NCBI GenBank assembly: GCA_018818065.1
Contig: JAHISV010000011.1
Span: 186,001-250,000, forward strand
DNA length: 64,000 nt
Direction of reading: 5' to 3'
Source of the DNA: Bacteroidota bacterium
GTDB taxonomy: Bacteria; Bacteroidota; Ignavibacteria; Ignavibacteriales; Melioribacteraceae
Both the position numbers and the translations under genes were made by a program. Below the pieces are notes generated by a model. That model was given only the letters and a program-made list of their open reading frames with translations. It searched no databases and was not told the DNA's origin. Below are positions 1 through 7,918 of the stretch, one piece after another. Position 1 is the stretch's first letter. Each line of letters starts with the position of its first letter.

Positions 1-1944
1 TTTAGAGAGAAGGATGGTTTAGCTAATGATGTAGTTTACGGTATATTGGAGGATGATAACGGTGATTTATGGGTTAGTACAAACCTGGGAATAACCAAGG
101 TTTTACTAAATCCCTCAACCCCTCATCCTGATGATATTCTTTACAGTTTAAAATCCTATGGATCTGTCAAGCCCATAATCCGATTTAGGAATTATGATGT
201 TGAGGCAGGACTGCAAAGTAATGAATTTAATTCCGGAGCATTTTTTAAGAGTAGGAATGGTGAACTTTATTTTGGTGGTATTAACGGTGTTACTAAATTT
301 AATCCGGATAATATCATTGAAAGCCCTTTCAGCCCAAGTATTTTCATTACTGGTTTTAATAAGTTTAATAAGGAAGTTAAGCTCGATTCTTCAATTACTT
401 CCATCCAAACGCTTCATTTGGACTATACTGATTACCTCTTGAATTTTAAATTTGCCGCGCTGGATTATAGTAATCCGCAAAAGACCAAATATGCATACAC
501 AATTGAAGGCTTTAATGATCAATGGATTGACCTGGGCGCAAAACGTGAGTTTGACCTTACGAATCTCGACCCGGGGAAATACGTTTTGAAAATTATTGGC
601 ACAAATAGCGAAGGAATCTGGAATACTGAGGGTACCAAATTAAATATCATTATCAGTCCGCCATTTTGGGGCACAACCTGGTTTAGAATTCTTTTTGTCT
701 TTATTCTTAGCCTGATTATTTGGTTTGTATATTCATGGCGCACAAAGATTATCAGAACCAGAAACCGCATTTTAAGAGAAGTTAATTCTAAACTAAATGA
801 TGAAATACGCAGCAGAAAAAGTGCAGAGGAAGCTCTAATAATAAGTGAAGAAAGATTCCGGAGTTTGTTCGAAAATTCGGCTTTTGGAATTTATCGATCG
901 AATATTAACGGTGAGCTATTGATGGCAAATCCATCCCTTTTGCAGATGCTTGAATATCCTAATCCTCAATACTTTAATAAAATTAGTATCGAAAGAGATC
1001 TTTATCTTTATCCTGTGATGAGACAGAAGTTTTTTCATCAGCTGAAGAAAAACGGTGTCGTTAATGGATATGAGGCATTCTGGAAAAAAAATAATGGTGA
1101 AGTTATTGCAGTTCGCGAATATGCCCGGTTAATTAAGCATGAAGAAACCGGTGAGCAATATATCGAAGGAGCTATCGAAAACATCACAGAACAAAAAAAT
1201 GCACAAAAAGCCACTCTTGAAGCAAAGGATAAAGCCGAGCGTTCTGACCAGCTAAAATCAGAATTCCTTGCTCAGATGTCACATGAAATAAGAACACCAA
1301 TAAATACCATTCTTAGTTTCTCAGCCCTGGTGCAGGATGAACTCAGGGATACAATTCCTGATTATCTTCAGGATAGTTTTTCAAGTATAAATTATGCCGG
1401 CAGAAGAATAATCAGAACGATTGACATGCTATTAAACATGTCTGAAGTTCAAACCGGTACCTACGAGATTAAATTACGGGAGCTCGATTTGATGAATATG
1501 GTTCTGGAACCTGTAGTCCAGGAACTTTCAATTCTTGCTACAGATAAAGACCTTCAGTTAAATTTATCCCGCCATGAATCATGCAAAAATTGTATCCTGA
1601 ATGTTGATGAATACACAACCACACAAATATTTACCAATTTAATACATAACGCGATAAAGTATACTGATGAAGGTCAAATTGATATTATCCTTTATGCCGA
1701 TGATAATAACCAAATAGCCGTCGATATAAAAGATACAGGTATAGGTATTTCTGATGAATATAAGGAAATAATATTTAGTCCTTTTACACAGGAAGAACAA
1801 GGCTATACACGACGTTTTGAGGGCACCGGGCTTGGTTTGGCGTTAGTCAAGCAGTATTGTAAATTGAACAAAGCCGAAATTAACCTGATAAGTGAAAAGA
1901 ACAAGGGAAGTGTGTTCACAGTAGCTTTTACAGAACAAGCTTAA
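1..1944 (+). CDS. Hybrid-type sensor histidine kinase (propeller/Y_Y_Y, TM, PAS, HisKA, HATPase), 5' end outside window
   Basis: The reading frame is open to the first base, so the gene starts upstream; 647 residues are visible. The first residues match a two-component-regulator propeller blade (GLANDVVYGILEDDNGDLW). Next come a Y_Y_Y domain (about nt 420-650), one membrane helix (about nt 660-740), a short coiled segment, a PAS domain (about nt 840-1190), a HisKA domain with the phospho-acceptor His in SHEIRTPIN, and an ATPase with N box (NLIHNAIKYTDEG), DTGIGIS and GTGLGLAL. The family senses periplasmic ligands, often sugars or polymers. There is no receiver domain at the C-terminus and no adjacent response regulator downstream. 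The kinase core closely resembles that of the kinase at 30281-32839. Ligand unknown. Confidence 0.9.
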   Translation, partial: FREKDGLANDVVYGILEDDNGDLWVSTNLGITKVLLNPSTPHPDDILYSLKSYGSVKPIIRFRNYDVEAGLQSNEFNSGAFFKSRNGELYFGGINGVTKFNPDNIIESPFSPSIFITGFNKFNKEVKLDSSITSIQTLHLDYTDYLLNFKFAALDYSNPQKTKYAYTIEGFNDQWIDLGAKREFDLTNLDPGKYVLKIIGTNSEGIWNTEGTKLNIIISPPFWGTTWFRILFVFILSLIIWFVYSWRTKIIRTRNRILREVNSKLNDEIRSRKSAEEALIISEERFRSLFENSAFGIYRSNINGELLMANPSLLQMLEYPNPQYFNKISIERDLYLYPVMRQKFFHQLKKNGVVNGYEAFWKKNNGEVIAVREYARLIKHEETGEQYIEGAIENITEQKNAQKATLEAKDKAERSDQLKSEFLAQMSHEIRTPINTILSFSALVQDELRDTIPDYLQDSFSSINYAGRRIIRTIDMLLNMSEVQTGTYEIKLRELDLMNMVLEPVVQELSILATDKDLQLNLSRHESCKNCILNVDEYTTTQIFTNLIHNAIKYTDEGQIDIILYADDNNQIAVDIKDTGIGISDEYKEIIFSPFTQEEQGYTRRFEGTGLGLALVKQYCKLNKAEINLISEKNKGSVFTVAFTEQA

Positions 1945-2051
1945 TTTTACTTCAACCATAATTATATTATAATTGTCATGCTACAATTCTGTTTGAACAA
2001 TGAAAAGATAAATGCGTCTTAATCTTAATTCTTAAACAATCGGGGGGAACA

Positions 2052-3569
2052 ATGCGTTTTTTCATATCTATTATTATTCTATTATCTCTCTCAAATTTTC
2101 TTGAAGCACAGCGGTTAACTGAAACCAATTACGACACCACCAGGATGAAAGCAAATCTTGAGTTTCTTGCCTCGGATTTTATGCAAGGCAGGGAATCGTG
2201 CACTGAGTATGAAAATATTGCGGCTGAGTTTATAGCGAGCGAAATGAAAAAGTCTGATTTAGGAACTTTCAAAGAAAATGGAGACTATTTTCAAAAAATT
2301 CCCGTAATAGCAAAAAAAGTACAGCCGGAGTCTAGCATTATCGCACTTAATGAGAATGGCGAAATTACAGAACTTAAAATGGGATCTGACTGGATAGTGC
2401 AGCCAAACTCATTTAAGAAAATGGATATTAATGAACCACTTCAGGTAGTATTCTGCGGCTATGGTATTACTGCTGAAGAGTATGGCTATGATGATTATAA
2501 GGACGTTAATGTTGAGGGAAAAATTGTCTTAGCTCTTTGGGGAGAGCCGGGGAATGATGACCCTGAATATTTTGAGGGACCAAAACCTACCAAATATTAT
2601 GGACCTTCCTTTAAAACAGGATTAGCGCGTTTGAAAGGGGCTGTTGCTATGTTATTCATTCCTGATGCGTTGCTCGATCAGTATTGGAAGTATATGCCAA
2701 GAATGGTGATGATAAATAGCGTTCAGCTTGCAGATGAGCCGGAAGATACTACCGTTAACTTACCGGGTGCGATGCTTAGCACAGAAGCTGTTAAGGGGCT
2801 TCTTGCTAATGAGGAGTTTGAATACACCGGATTAATGGAGATGATAAGTGATACTAGTTTTGAACCTTTCATGCTGACAAAAAAAGTAGTAATTGATATT
2901 AATGTTAAAAGATGGGAAGATGAAATCGAAAATGTTATCGGAGTAATTGAAGGGAGCGACCCTGAACTAAAGGATGAAATAATTACTATTGGTGCTCACT
3001 ACGATCATGATGGCACATGGGATGGAGTTGTTTATAACGGGGCCGATGATAATGCATCAGGAACCGTTGCTGTACTTGAAGTAATGAGGAGACTCCGTTC
3101 TACAAGCCCCAGGAGGACAATTGTGGGCATTTTATTTGCCGGTGAAGAGAAAGGGCTGCTTGGATCGAAATACTTCGTTAAAACTTATCCGGAGAAAGAT
3201 AATATAATCGCCAATATTAATATTGATATGTGTGGAAGAGAGAATGTTGATTCATTAACTTCAAAGGCATCTGAAGAAACCTGTGCCGAGTTGTATAAAC
3301 TAGTCCAGGAGGTTGATGATGAGATGGAAAATATGGGGTTCTATTATGAACCGGGAGTGAATAGTTCACAGGGTACAAGTGATCATGCCTCTTTTGCAAA
3401 AGAAGGAATTCCTGCAGTCTATTTTGGTGATAAGATGAAGGATGACCTCCATTTGCCTTCCGATGATGCGAACAAGATTAATTATGATAAGATTGGGAGA
3501 ACGACAATTGTAATTGAAGAACTCATCAGAAAAATCGATAGACTAGATAACAAACTTACTATAAATTAA
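2052..3569 (+). CDS. Secreted M28-family zinc peptidase
   Basis: A 505-residue exported metallopeptidase. An N-terminal signal peptide (hydrophobic run ending LEAQ) is followed by a region with a probable PA-type insert and then the M28 catalytic domain from about residue 295. Zinc and catalytic residues are visible in order: His and Asp in GAHYDHDG, the bridging Asp in GADDNASGT, the Glu pair in AGEEKGLLGS, Asp in INIDMCGR and His in GTSDHASF. The family contains aminopeptidases and carboxypeptidases, so this enzyme probably trims peptides outside the cytoplasm for nutrition. The ATG lies 6 nt after a GGGGGG run that can act as a purine-rich ribosome binding site. It stands alone. Exact substrate cannot be told from sequence. 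Confidence 0.9.
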   Translation: MRFFISIIILLSLSNFLEAQRLTETNYDTTRMKANLEFLASDFMQGRESCTEYENIAAEFIASEMKKSDLGTFKENGDYFQKIPVIAKKVQPESSIIALNENGEITELKMGSDWIVQPNSFKKMDINEPLQVVFCGYGITAEEYGYDDYKDVNVEGKIVLALWGEPGNDDPEYFEGPKPTKYYGPSFKTGLARLKGAVAMLFIPDALLDQYWKYMPRMVMINSVQLADEPEDTTVNLPGAMLSTEAVKGLLANEEFEYTGLMEMISDTSFEPFMLTKKVVIDINVKRWEDEIENVIGVIEGSDPELKDEIITIGAHYDHDGTWDGVVYNGADDNASGTVAVLEVMRRLRSTSPRRTIVGILFAGEEKGLLGSKYFVKTYPEKDNIIANINIDMCGRENVDSLTSKASEETCAELYKLVQEVDDEMENMGFYYEPGVNSSQGTSDHASFAKEGIPAVYFGDKMKDDLHLPSDDANKINYDKIGRTTIVIEELIRKIDRLDNKLTIN

Positions 3570-3579
3570 AAAGTAATCA

Positions 3580-3597
3580 GGGCCGCTTATGCGGCTC
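3580..3597. terminator. Small GC hairpin after the M28 peptidase gene
   Basis: A 7-bp stem (one G-U pair) GGGCCGC/GCGGCTC with a TTAT loop lies 10 nt after the stop codon. No U-tract follows, so it may be an mRNA 3' stabiliser rather than a true intrinsic terminator. Confidence 0.4.
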
Positions 3598-3766
3598 AAT
3601 TGCTTAGGACTTAGATTAGTATTCCTCTTTTTCACTTATTTCAATTCAGAAGAAAATTTCGATTGACTTTTAGCTTCTCAGAAATATTTCTAAATAGCGT
3701 TTCTTAATACTAAGAACAAATTAGTAATTACTATCCTCAATTCTAATTTCACAGGAAACACTGCAC

Positions 3767-4078
3767 TCAATCATTTGAAGAATTCTTATCGTTTCTATTT
3801 TTGTCTATCGTGACTTTCTCCTGATTGTTAGATTGACGATTGTTCCCTGATTTCACTGCGTCATAAAAAATATTCGAATAAGCTAGTTGCAGGGCTGACA
3901 TCATTGCCGCATAGGTATCTTTTTCAACGGTATTGTTTTCAATAGCATAGTTTTTATTCATTTCATTTCCCTTGTTATTATTTGAAAGAAACTTAGATTG
4001 AGAGTTTGATTTACCCACGGATAGTGGCAAAATAGTATTTTCATTTTTACTTCGGTTTTCAAAATCTTTTTCATTCAT
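3767..4078 (-). CDS. Hypothetical small polar protein
   Basis: 103 residues, rich in Asn, Ser and Lys, with no signal peptide or membrane segment. I do not recognise a family. A more ordered central segment (about residues 52-77, with an Ala/Leu/Tyr run around AAMMSALQLAYSNIF) could be an amphipathic helix. The start at 4078 is preceded by AGGTG and lies 11 nt after the stop codon of the upstream gene (4090-4413), so the two are probably co-transcribed. An internal Met at about residue 40 also has an AAGGGA in front and could be the true start. The skewed composition makes this a cautious call. Confidence 0.5.
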   Translation of the reverse strand: MNEKDFENRSKNENTILPLSVGKSNSQSKFLSNNNKGNEMNKNYAIENNTVEKDTYAAMMSALQLAYSNIFYDAVKSGNNRQSNNQEKVTIDKNRNDKNSSND

Positions 4079-4089
4079 TTCTACACCTA

Positions 4090-4413
4090 TCAGCGAAATT
4101 TGTAAATTGATGACGAGTTTGAATAGCTGTTCTCTGTATATGAACTAAATGATCTATCAAGGTTGATGGCTACAGAGGAGTCTAAAGATTGATACGCTTG
4201 ATGGACATTTTGAAAAGTATCACCTACTGCTGACCTGTGCATATTTCTATCGCGTATTAAGTCATCCTGATGAATTGTGGGGTGAATATTTTCAAGACGA
4301 TCTTCGAATGCTTTTCGTTGGTTGCGGCTAAAAATCATTCCAATAGCTACAAATCCTAAAGCAAAAAAGCCTACTAATAAAAGTACATTGTATATGATAT
4401 CGTTAAGTTCCAT
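4090..4413 (-). CDS. Hypothetical small single-pass membrane protein
   Basis: 107 residues. One clear transmembrane helix at about residues 7-28 (IIYNVLLLVGFFALGFVAIGM) is followed by a polar, Ser-rich cytoplasmic tail containing several His and Arg residues. GGAG stands 7 nt before the ATG, which supports expression. No family is recognised. It forms a two-gene unit with the small protein at 3767-4078. A perfect palindrome at 4502-4520, about 90 bp upstream of the start, could be the operator of this unit. Confidence 0.6.
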   Translation of the reverse strand: MELNDIIYNVLLLVGFFALGFVAIGMIFSRNQRKAFEDRLENIHPTIHQDDLIRDRNMHRSAVGDTFQNVHQAYQSLDSSVAINLDRSFSSYTENSYSNSSSIYKFR

Positions 4414-4501
4414 TTTTTTCTCCAGTCAGATATTTGAAAATTTCTAATGCTAATATCTGGAAACGAGGGTCTGTGCGGTATAGCGTAAATCTTGATATTT
4501 C

Positions 4502-4520
4502 TGTCACATTATATGTGACA
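4502..4520. promoter_or_regulatory. Perfect 19-bp palindrome, candidate operator
   Basis: TGTCACAT-TAT-ATGTGACA: two perfect 8-bp arms around 3 bases, between the PKD gene end (4622) and the start of the small gene pair (4413). Its size and symmetry fit a dimeric transcription factor site for the minus-strand pair. The factor is not identifiable. Confidence 0.5.
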
Positions 4521-4621
4521 ATATAGACTGCTTCTTCTGGAGTGAGTCAGGAGTTGAATTAGGTGATAAGAATTGTTGAACAGATTATTCATGTATAACT
4601 AAAGGTGTAACGTACCATTTC

Positions 4622-7600
4622 TTAGCGAATTGATTGAATTGGTACGTTAACAGTAATAGTAACAGTCTCAGTAGATGTATTGTTTGATAAATTAGTATCA
4701 TCGATAACTTTTAAAATAACTTTGTGCAGACCAGGAGTCTTAAAAGCATGCAAGAGTTTTATACCTTCTATTGTGGTACCATCCTCAAATATCCAATAGT
4801 AATTTGATATTTTACCTTCGGTATCATAGGAGGCTGATGCATCAAGAGTGACAGGGAATCCAACAAAAGCATTCATATCAACTTTGGCTATTGCAACTGG
4901 CGAAGCATTAACATAAATAAATTTTTCGAATGTGCAAAAATTGCATTCGCCCGGCGCATTAGTAACGGCTTCAAATCTTACTATGTGATTTCCGGGACTG
5001 CTAAATTTATGTTCTAAAATTTTACTGATTGAGGTGGTGTCTCCGTCAAAAAGCCATAACGACCTTGAGATGGCTAAGCTATTGTTATCAACTAAAGTCC
5101 CATTAAAAAGATAGGACTTATCTAAAATCATGGAATCGGCAGATTCGATTTTTGCGACCGAACCATCCAAAACAGTTACAAGTAGTTCATCAACTGATGT
5201 GTTTGAGCATTCATCATTAAACTCACCTTCAATAGATAAAGTGACTGTATAATTACCTGCCTCTTTATAAATATGCTTTGGTTTTGCGCCACCGCTAGTG
5301 ACGCCATCTCCAAAGTCCCAGAGATAACTATTTACTATTCCATCAGAATCTTTTGAGCGGGTTCCATCAAATTCAACAACGGAGTTTACGCAAACAATTT
5401 GGTTATCGCCTGCATATGCAACGGGGGCATCCACAATCCGAACAAGTTTAGTATCATAATCAAAATTGCACGCTAATCCGGAATTATCCTCAATTTTAAG
5501 CTTTACCTCATACAAACCAACATGGTCATAAGTCTTTGTTACATTAATGCCTTCTGCATCAGTTCCATCCCCAAAATCCCAGCTGAATTTCAATTGGCCG
5601 TCTTCAAAATCGCTTGAAGTTGCTCCTGTAAAAAACAAGGGTTTTCCTATACAGGCTATATCATCTTTCCCGGCATCTGCTATGGGGGGAGTATTTATGT
5701 TTACTACGATGACTTTTTGTACAATTGAATTAGAAGTGTTTTGTTGATCATCTATCGTTAATGTAACAATATACTTACCAGATTCTACAAAATTATTTGT
5801 TACTATGGGTCCGGTTCGGGATAAAAAAGATTTACCAAAGTCCCATTTATAAATTAAATTATCTCCATCAGAATCTATACTTCCCGAGGCATCAAATGAC
5901 TGAATAGTACCGCAGACATTTTCATCATAGTTAATATTGGGCACAGGTGCATTATTAACTTTTATAAATACAGTATCGCTCGCTGCAGAATTGCCGGCTT
6001 TACTATTGTCTTTAATTTTCAGGATGATTGGATAATAGCCGGGCTTATCAAAACTAGTTTTTACAATGGATTTGTTACCACCTTTGTTTCTGATAATCCA
6101 CTCGTAACCAATAATATTTCCGTCGCTGTCGTATGATTGTGATCCGTCAAGTTTTATTTCTTCATTAGGGGCGATGATAGTTTTAGCTACAATTTTTGGT
6201 ACTGGCCTGGAATTCACAGTAATCTTTAGATTATCAATTCCGTATGAATTATTGTTCCCGCTGTCATCATAAACTTTTAATCTCGCCTCATAAATTCCTG
6301 GTTTAGGTAATGAAGTAACAATTCTTTTACCAATAAGTATTTTGTTATCGATTAGCCATTCATATTTGCTTATTGTCCCATCCGGGTCAATTGAGTTAGA
6401 TCCATCAAGTGTAAAGTCCTCCATTGGAGGGACGGTAATGTCAGGACCTGCGTCTGCAACCGGACTGCTATTAATCCATACACTGGTAGTGTCGGAATTA
6501 TAATTATATGCATTATTAGAATTGTCAAAAACCGTCAGTACAACATCGTATTTACCGGAATTTATAAAAGAATGCTGTACATCCTTACCATATTTCGAAT
6601 GTCCATCCCCGAAATCCCAACGATAACTTATTATTTTCCCATCATTGTCATAAGAACCTTCCCCTGAAAAATATATTTTGGTAAATGGTTTGGAAATAAT
6701 ATCACTATTCGATTTGGCAACAGGTCTCTCATTAATGGTAATATTGAATTCTTTATAGGCACCGCAGCAATATCTTTCAATATCATCCAAAGCTACAATA
6801 CTCATTTTATAATTGCCTGGCTCAGGAAAAGTATAGGAGAACTTAGACTCCTTTGATATTATCTTATCATTTAGGTACCATGTGTAGAAAAGTAAATGCC
6901 CGTCTTTGTCTATTGATTTTTCCGCATTGAACTGGACGGTGTTACCGTCATCCAGAAAATCGATTTCGTACCTGATATCAGGGTACCTGTTTTCGTGATT
7001 TTTTTGAAATGGTTTTACAATTGGTACGGCCTTGCCAAATTCATCAATAACCAAAAGAGTGATATCATTTGGGACACGGCTTCTATTCAAAAAATCCACA
7101 TGGGCTGAAGTGCCAATTTCAAACTTGCTCAATTTTATTGTATTTGATCGCCATTCATCCTGTCGAGAAGAGGAAAGGGGAATATCCAATCTAAAGAGTG
7201 TACTTAAGGAAATTGGGGCGCCATCACTATCAAAATTATATACGGTTAGCTCGTTACTTTTTGGTGGTAGTAAAAAACTAAAATTATTCAATTTGTTATC
7301 GTCTCTTAACCGGAAGGTGGTTTTCAGGGAGTAAATATCAACACCCTTAACTAATTCGTTTGTTAAATTATTACTACTAACAAATAAGTCATATACGTTT
7401 CCATCATCACCGGTAATAGTACTTACAACTAACTTGAAAATATAAAAATCACCAACTTGCTTACCTTCTTTTGCATTAATTTCGGCAAATGAGTACCAGT
7501 ATTCATCTAAAGGAGCAGTCCAGCCCACGATTTTTTCAGCTATTAAAGAGCCTTCATACAAATTGCCTGTTTCGAAGCTCATATTTGAGGTAAGATTATA

Positions 7601-7906
7601 TTCAGTTTTGAAATCACCGCCATAAAGTGAGAACCTGGTTGAAGTATCCCAATTCCCTAATTTTTGATCACGCTCTCTTCCGCAATCCATATCAAATATA
7701 TTTAAATAAAGGGGTATCTCAATATTGTTAGGAATCTTTATGTAATAAATAGAAAAATAATCATCATCGCCTTCGGAGGTCAAAGCATTTGGTCCATAAT
7801 TGATATGGTAAACCCCATGTTCCGGGTTAGTAGAAAACCGCTGTCCGTTGACACCAAAGTTGAAAAATAAAATTATGAGTACGATGAATAACTGATTAAA
7901 CTTCAT
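4622..7906 (-). CDS. Large secreted protein with nine PKD-like repeats
   Basis: 1094 residues with a signal peptide (hydrophobic run to FGVNGQ) and an N-terminal region of about 290 residues that I do not recognise. It is followed by about nine tandem PKD-type beta-sandwich repeats of roughly 85-95 residues. Each carries variants of PVADAG, DGSxSxDxDG, YxWDFGDG and PGxYxVxLxVxDxS; the WDFGDG motif is intact in repeats 2, 6 and 7 and degenerate in others. The C-terminus ends shortly after the last repeat with no type IX sorting domain or membrane anchor. PKD repeats are spacers or adhesion modules on the cell surface. It is last in an operon with the FecR/LysM-like protein (12-nt gap) and a sensor kinase, so it may be a structural envelope component. 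Confidence 0.85.
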   Translation of the reverse strand: MKFNQLFIVLIILFFNFGVNGQRFSTNPEHGVYHINYGPNALTSEGDDDYFSIYYIKIPNNIEIPLYLNIFDMDCGRERDQKLGNWDTSTRFSLYGGDFKTEYNLTSNMSFETGNLYEGSLIAEKIVGWTAPLDEYWYSFAEINAKEGKQVGDFYIFKLVVSTITGDDGNVYDLFVSSNNLTNELVKGVDIYSLKTTFRLRDDNKLNNFSFLLPPKSNELTVYNFDSDGAPISLSTLFRLDIPLSSSRQDEWRSNTIKLSKFEIGTSAHVDFLNRSRVPNDITLLVIDEFGKAVPIVKPFQKNHENRYPDIRYEIDFLDDGNTVQFNAEKSIDKDGHLLFYTWYLNDKIISKESKFSYTFPEPGNYKMSIVALDDIERYCCGAYKEFNITINERPVAKSNSDIISKPFTKIYFSGEGSYDNDGKIISYRWDFGDGHSKYGKDVQHSFINSGKYDVVLTVFDNSNNAYNYNSDTTSVWINSSPVADAGPDITVPPMEDFTLDGSNSIDPDGTISKYEWLIDNKILIGKRIVTSLPKPGIYEARLKVYDDSGNNNSYGIDNLKITVNSRPVPKIVAKTIIAPNEEIKLDGSQSYDSDGNIIGYEWIIRNKGGNKSIVKTSFDKPGYYPIILKIKDNSKAGNSAASDTVFIKVNNAPVPNINYDENVCGTIQSFDASGSIDSDGDNLIYKWDFGKSFLSRTGPIVTNNFVESGKYIVTLTIDDQQNTSNSIVQKVIVVNINTPPIADAGKDDIACIGKPLFFTGATSSDFEDGQLKFSWDFGDGTDAEGINVTKTYDHVGLYEVKLKIEDNSGLACNFDYDTKLVRIVDAPVAYAGDNQIVCVNSVVEFDGTRSKDSDGIVNSYLWDFGDGVTSGGAKPKHIYKEAGNYTVTLSIEGEFNDECSNTSVDELLVTVLDGSVAKIESADSMILDKSYLFNGTLVDNNSLAISRSLWLFDGDTTSISKILEHKFSSPGNHIVRFEAVTNAPGECNFCTFEKFIYVNASPVAIAKVDMNAFVGFPVTLDASASYDTEGKISNYYWIFEDGTTIEGIKLLHAFKTPGLHKVILKVIDDTNLSNNTSTETVTITVNVPIQSIR

Positions 7907-7918
7907 GTTTTTACTTAG

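Noticed and set aside
3570-3766. Possible small RNA between the M28 peptidase gene and the small gene pair
   Set aside because: Only a short hairpin without U-tract and no promoter-like sequence could be seen.
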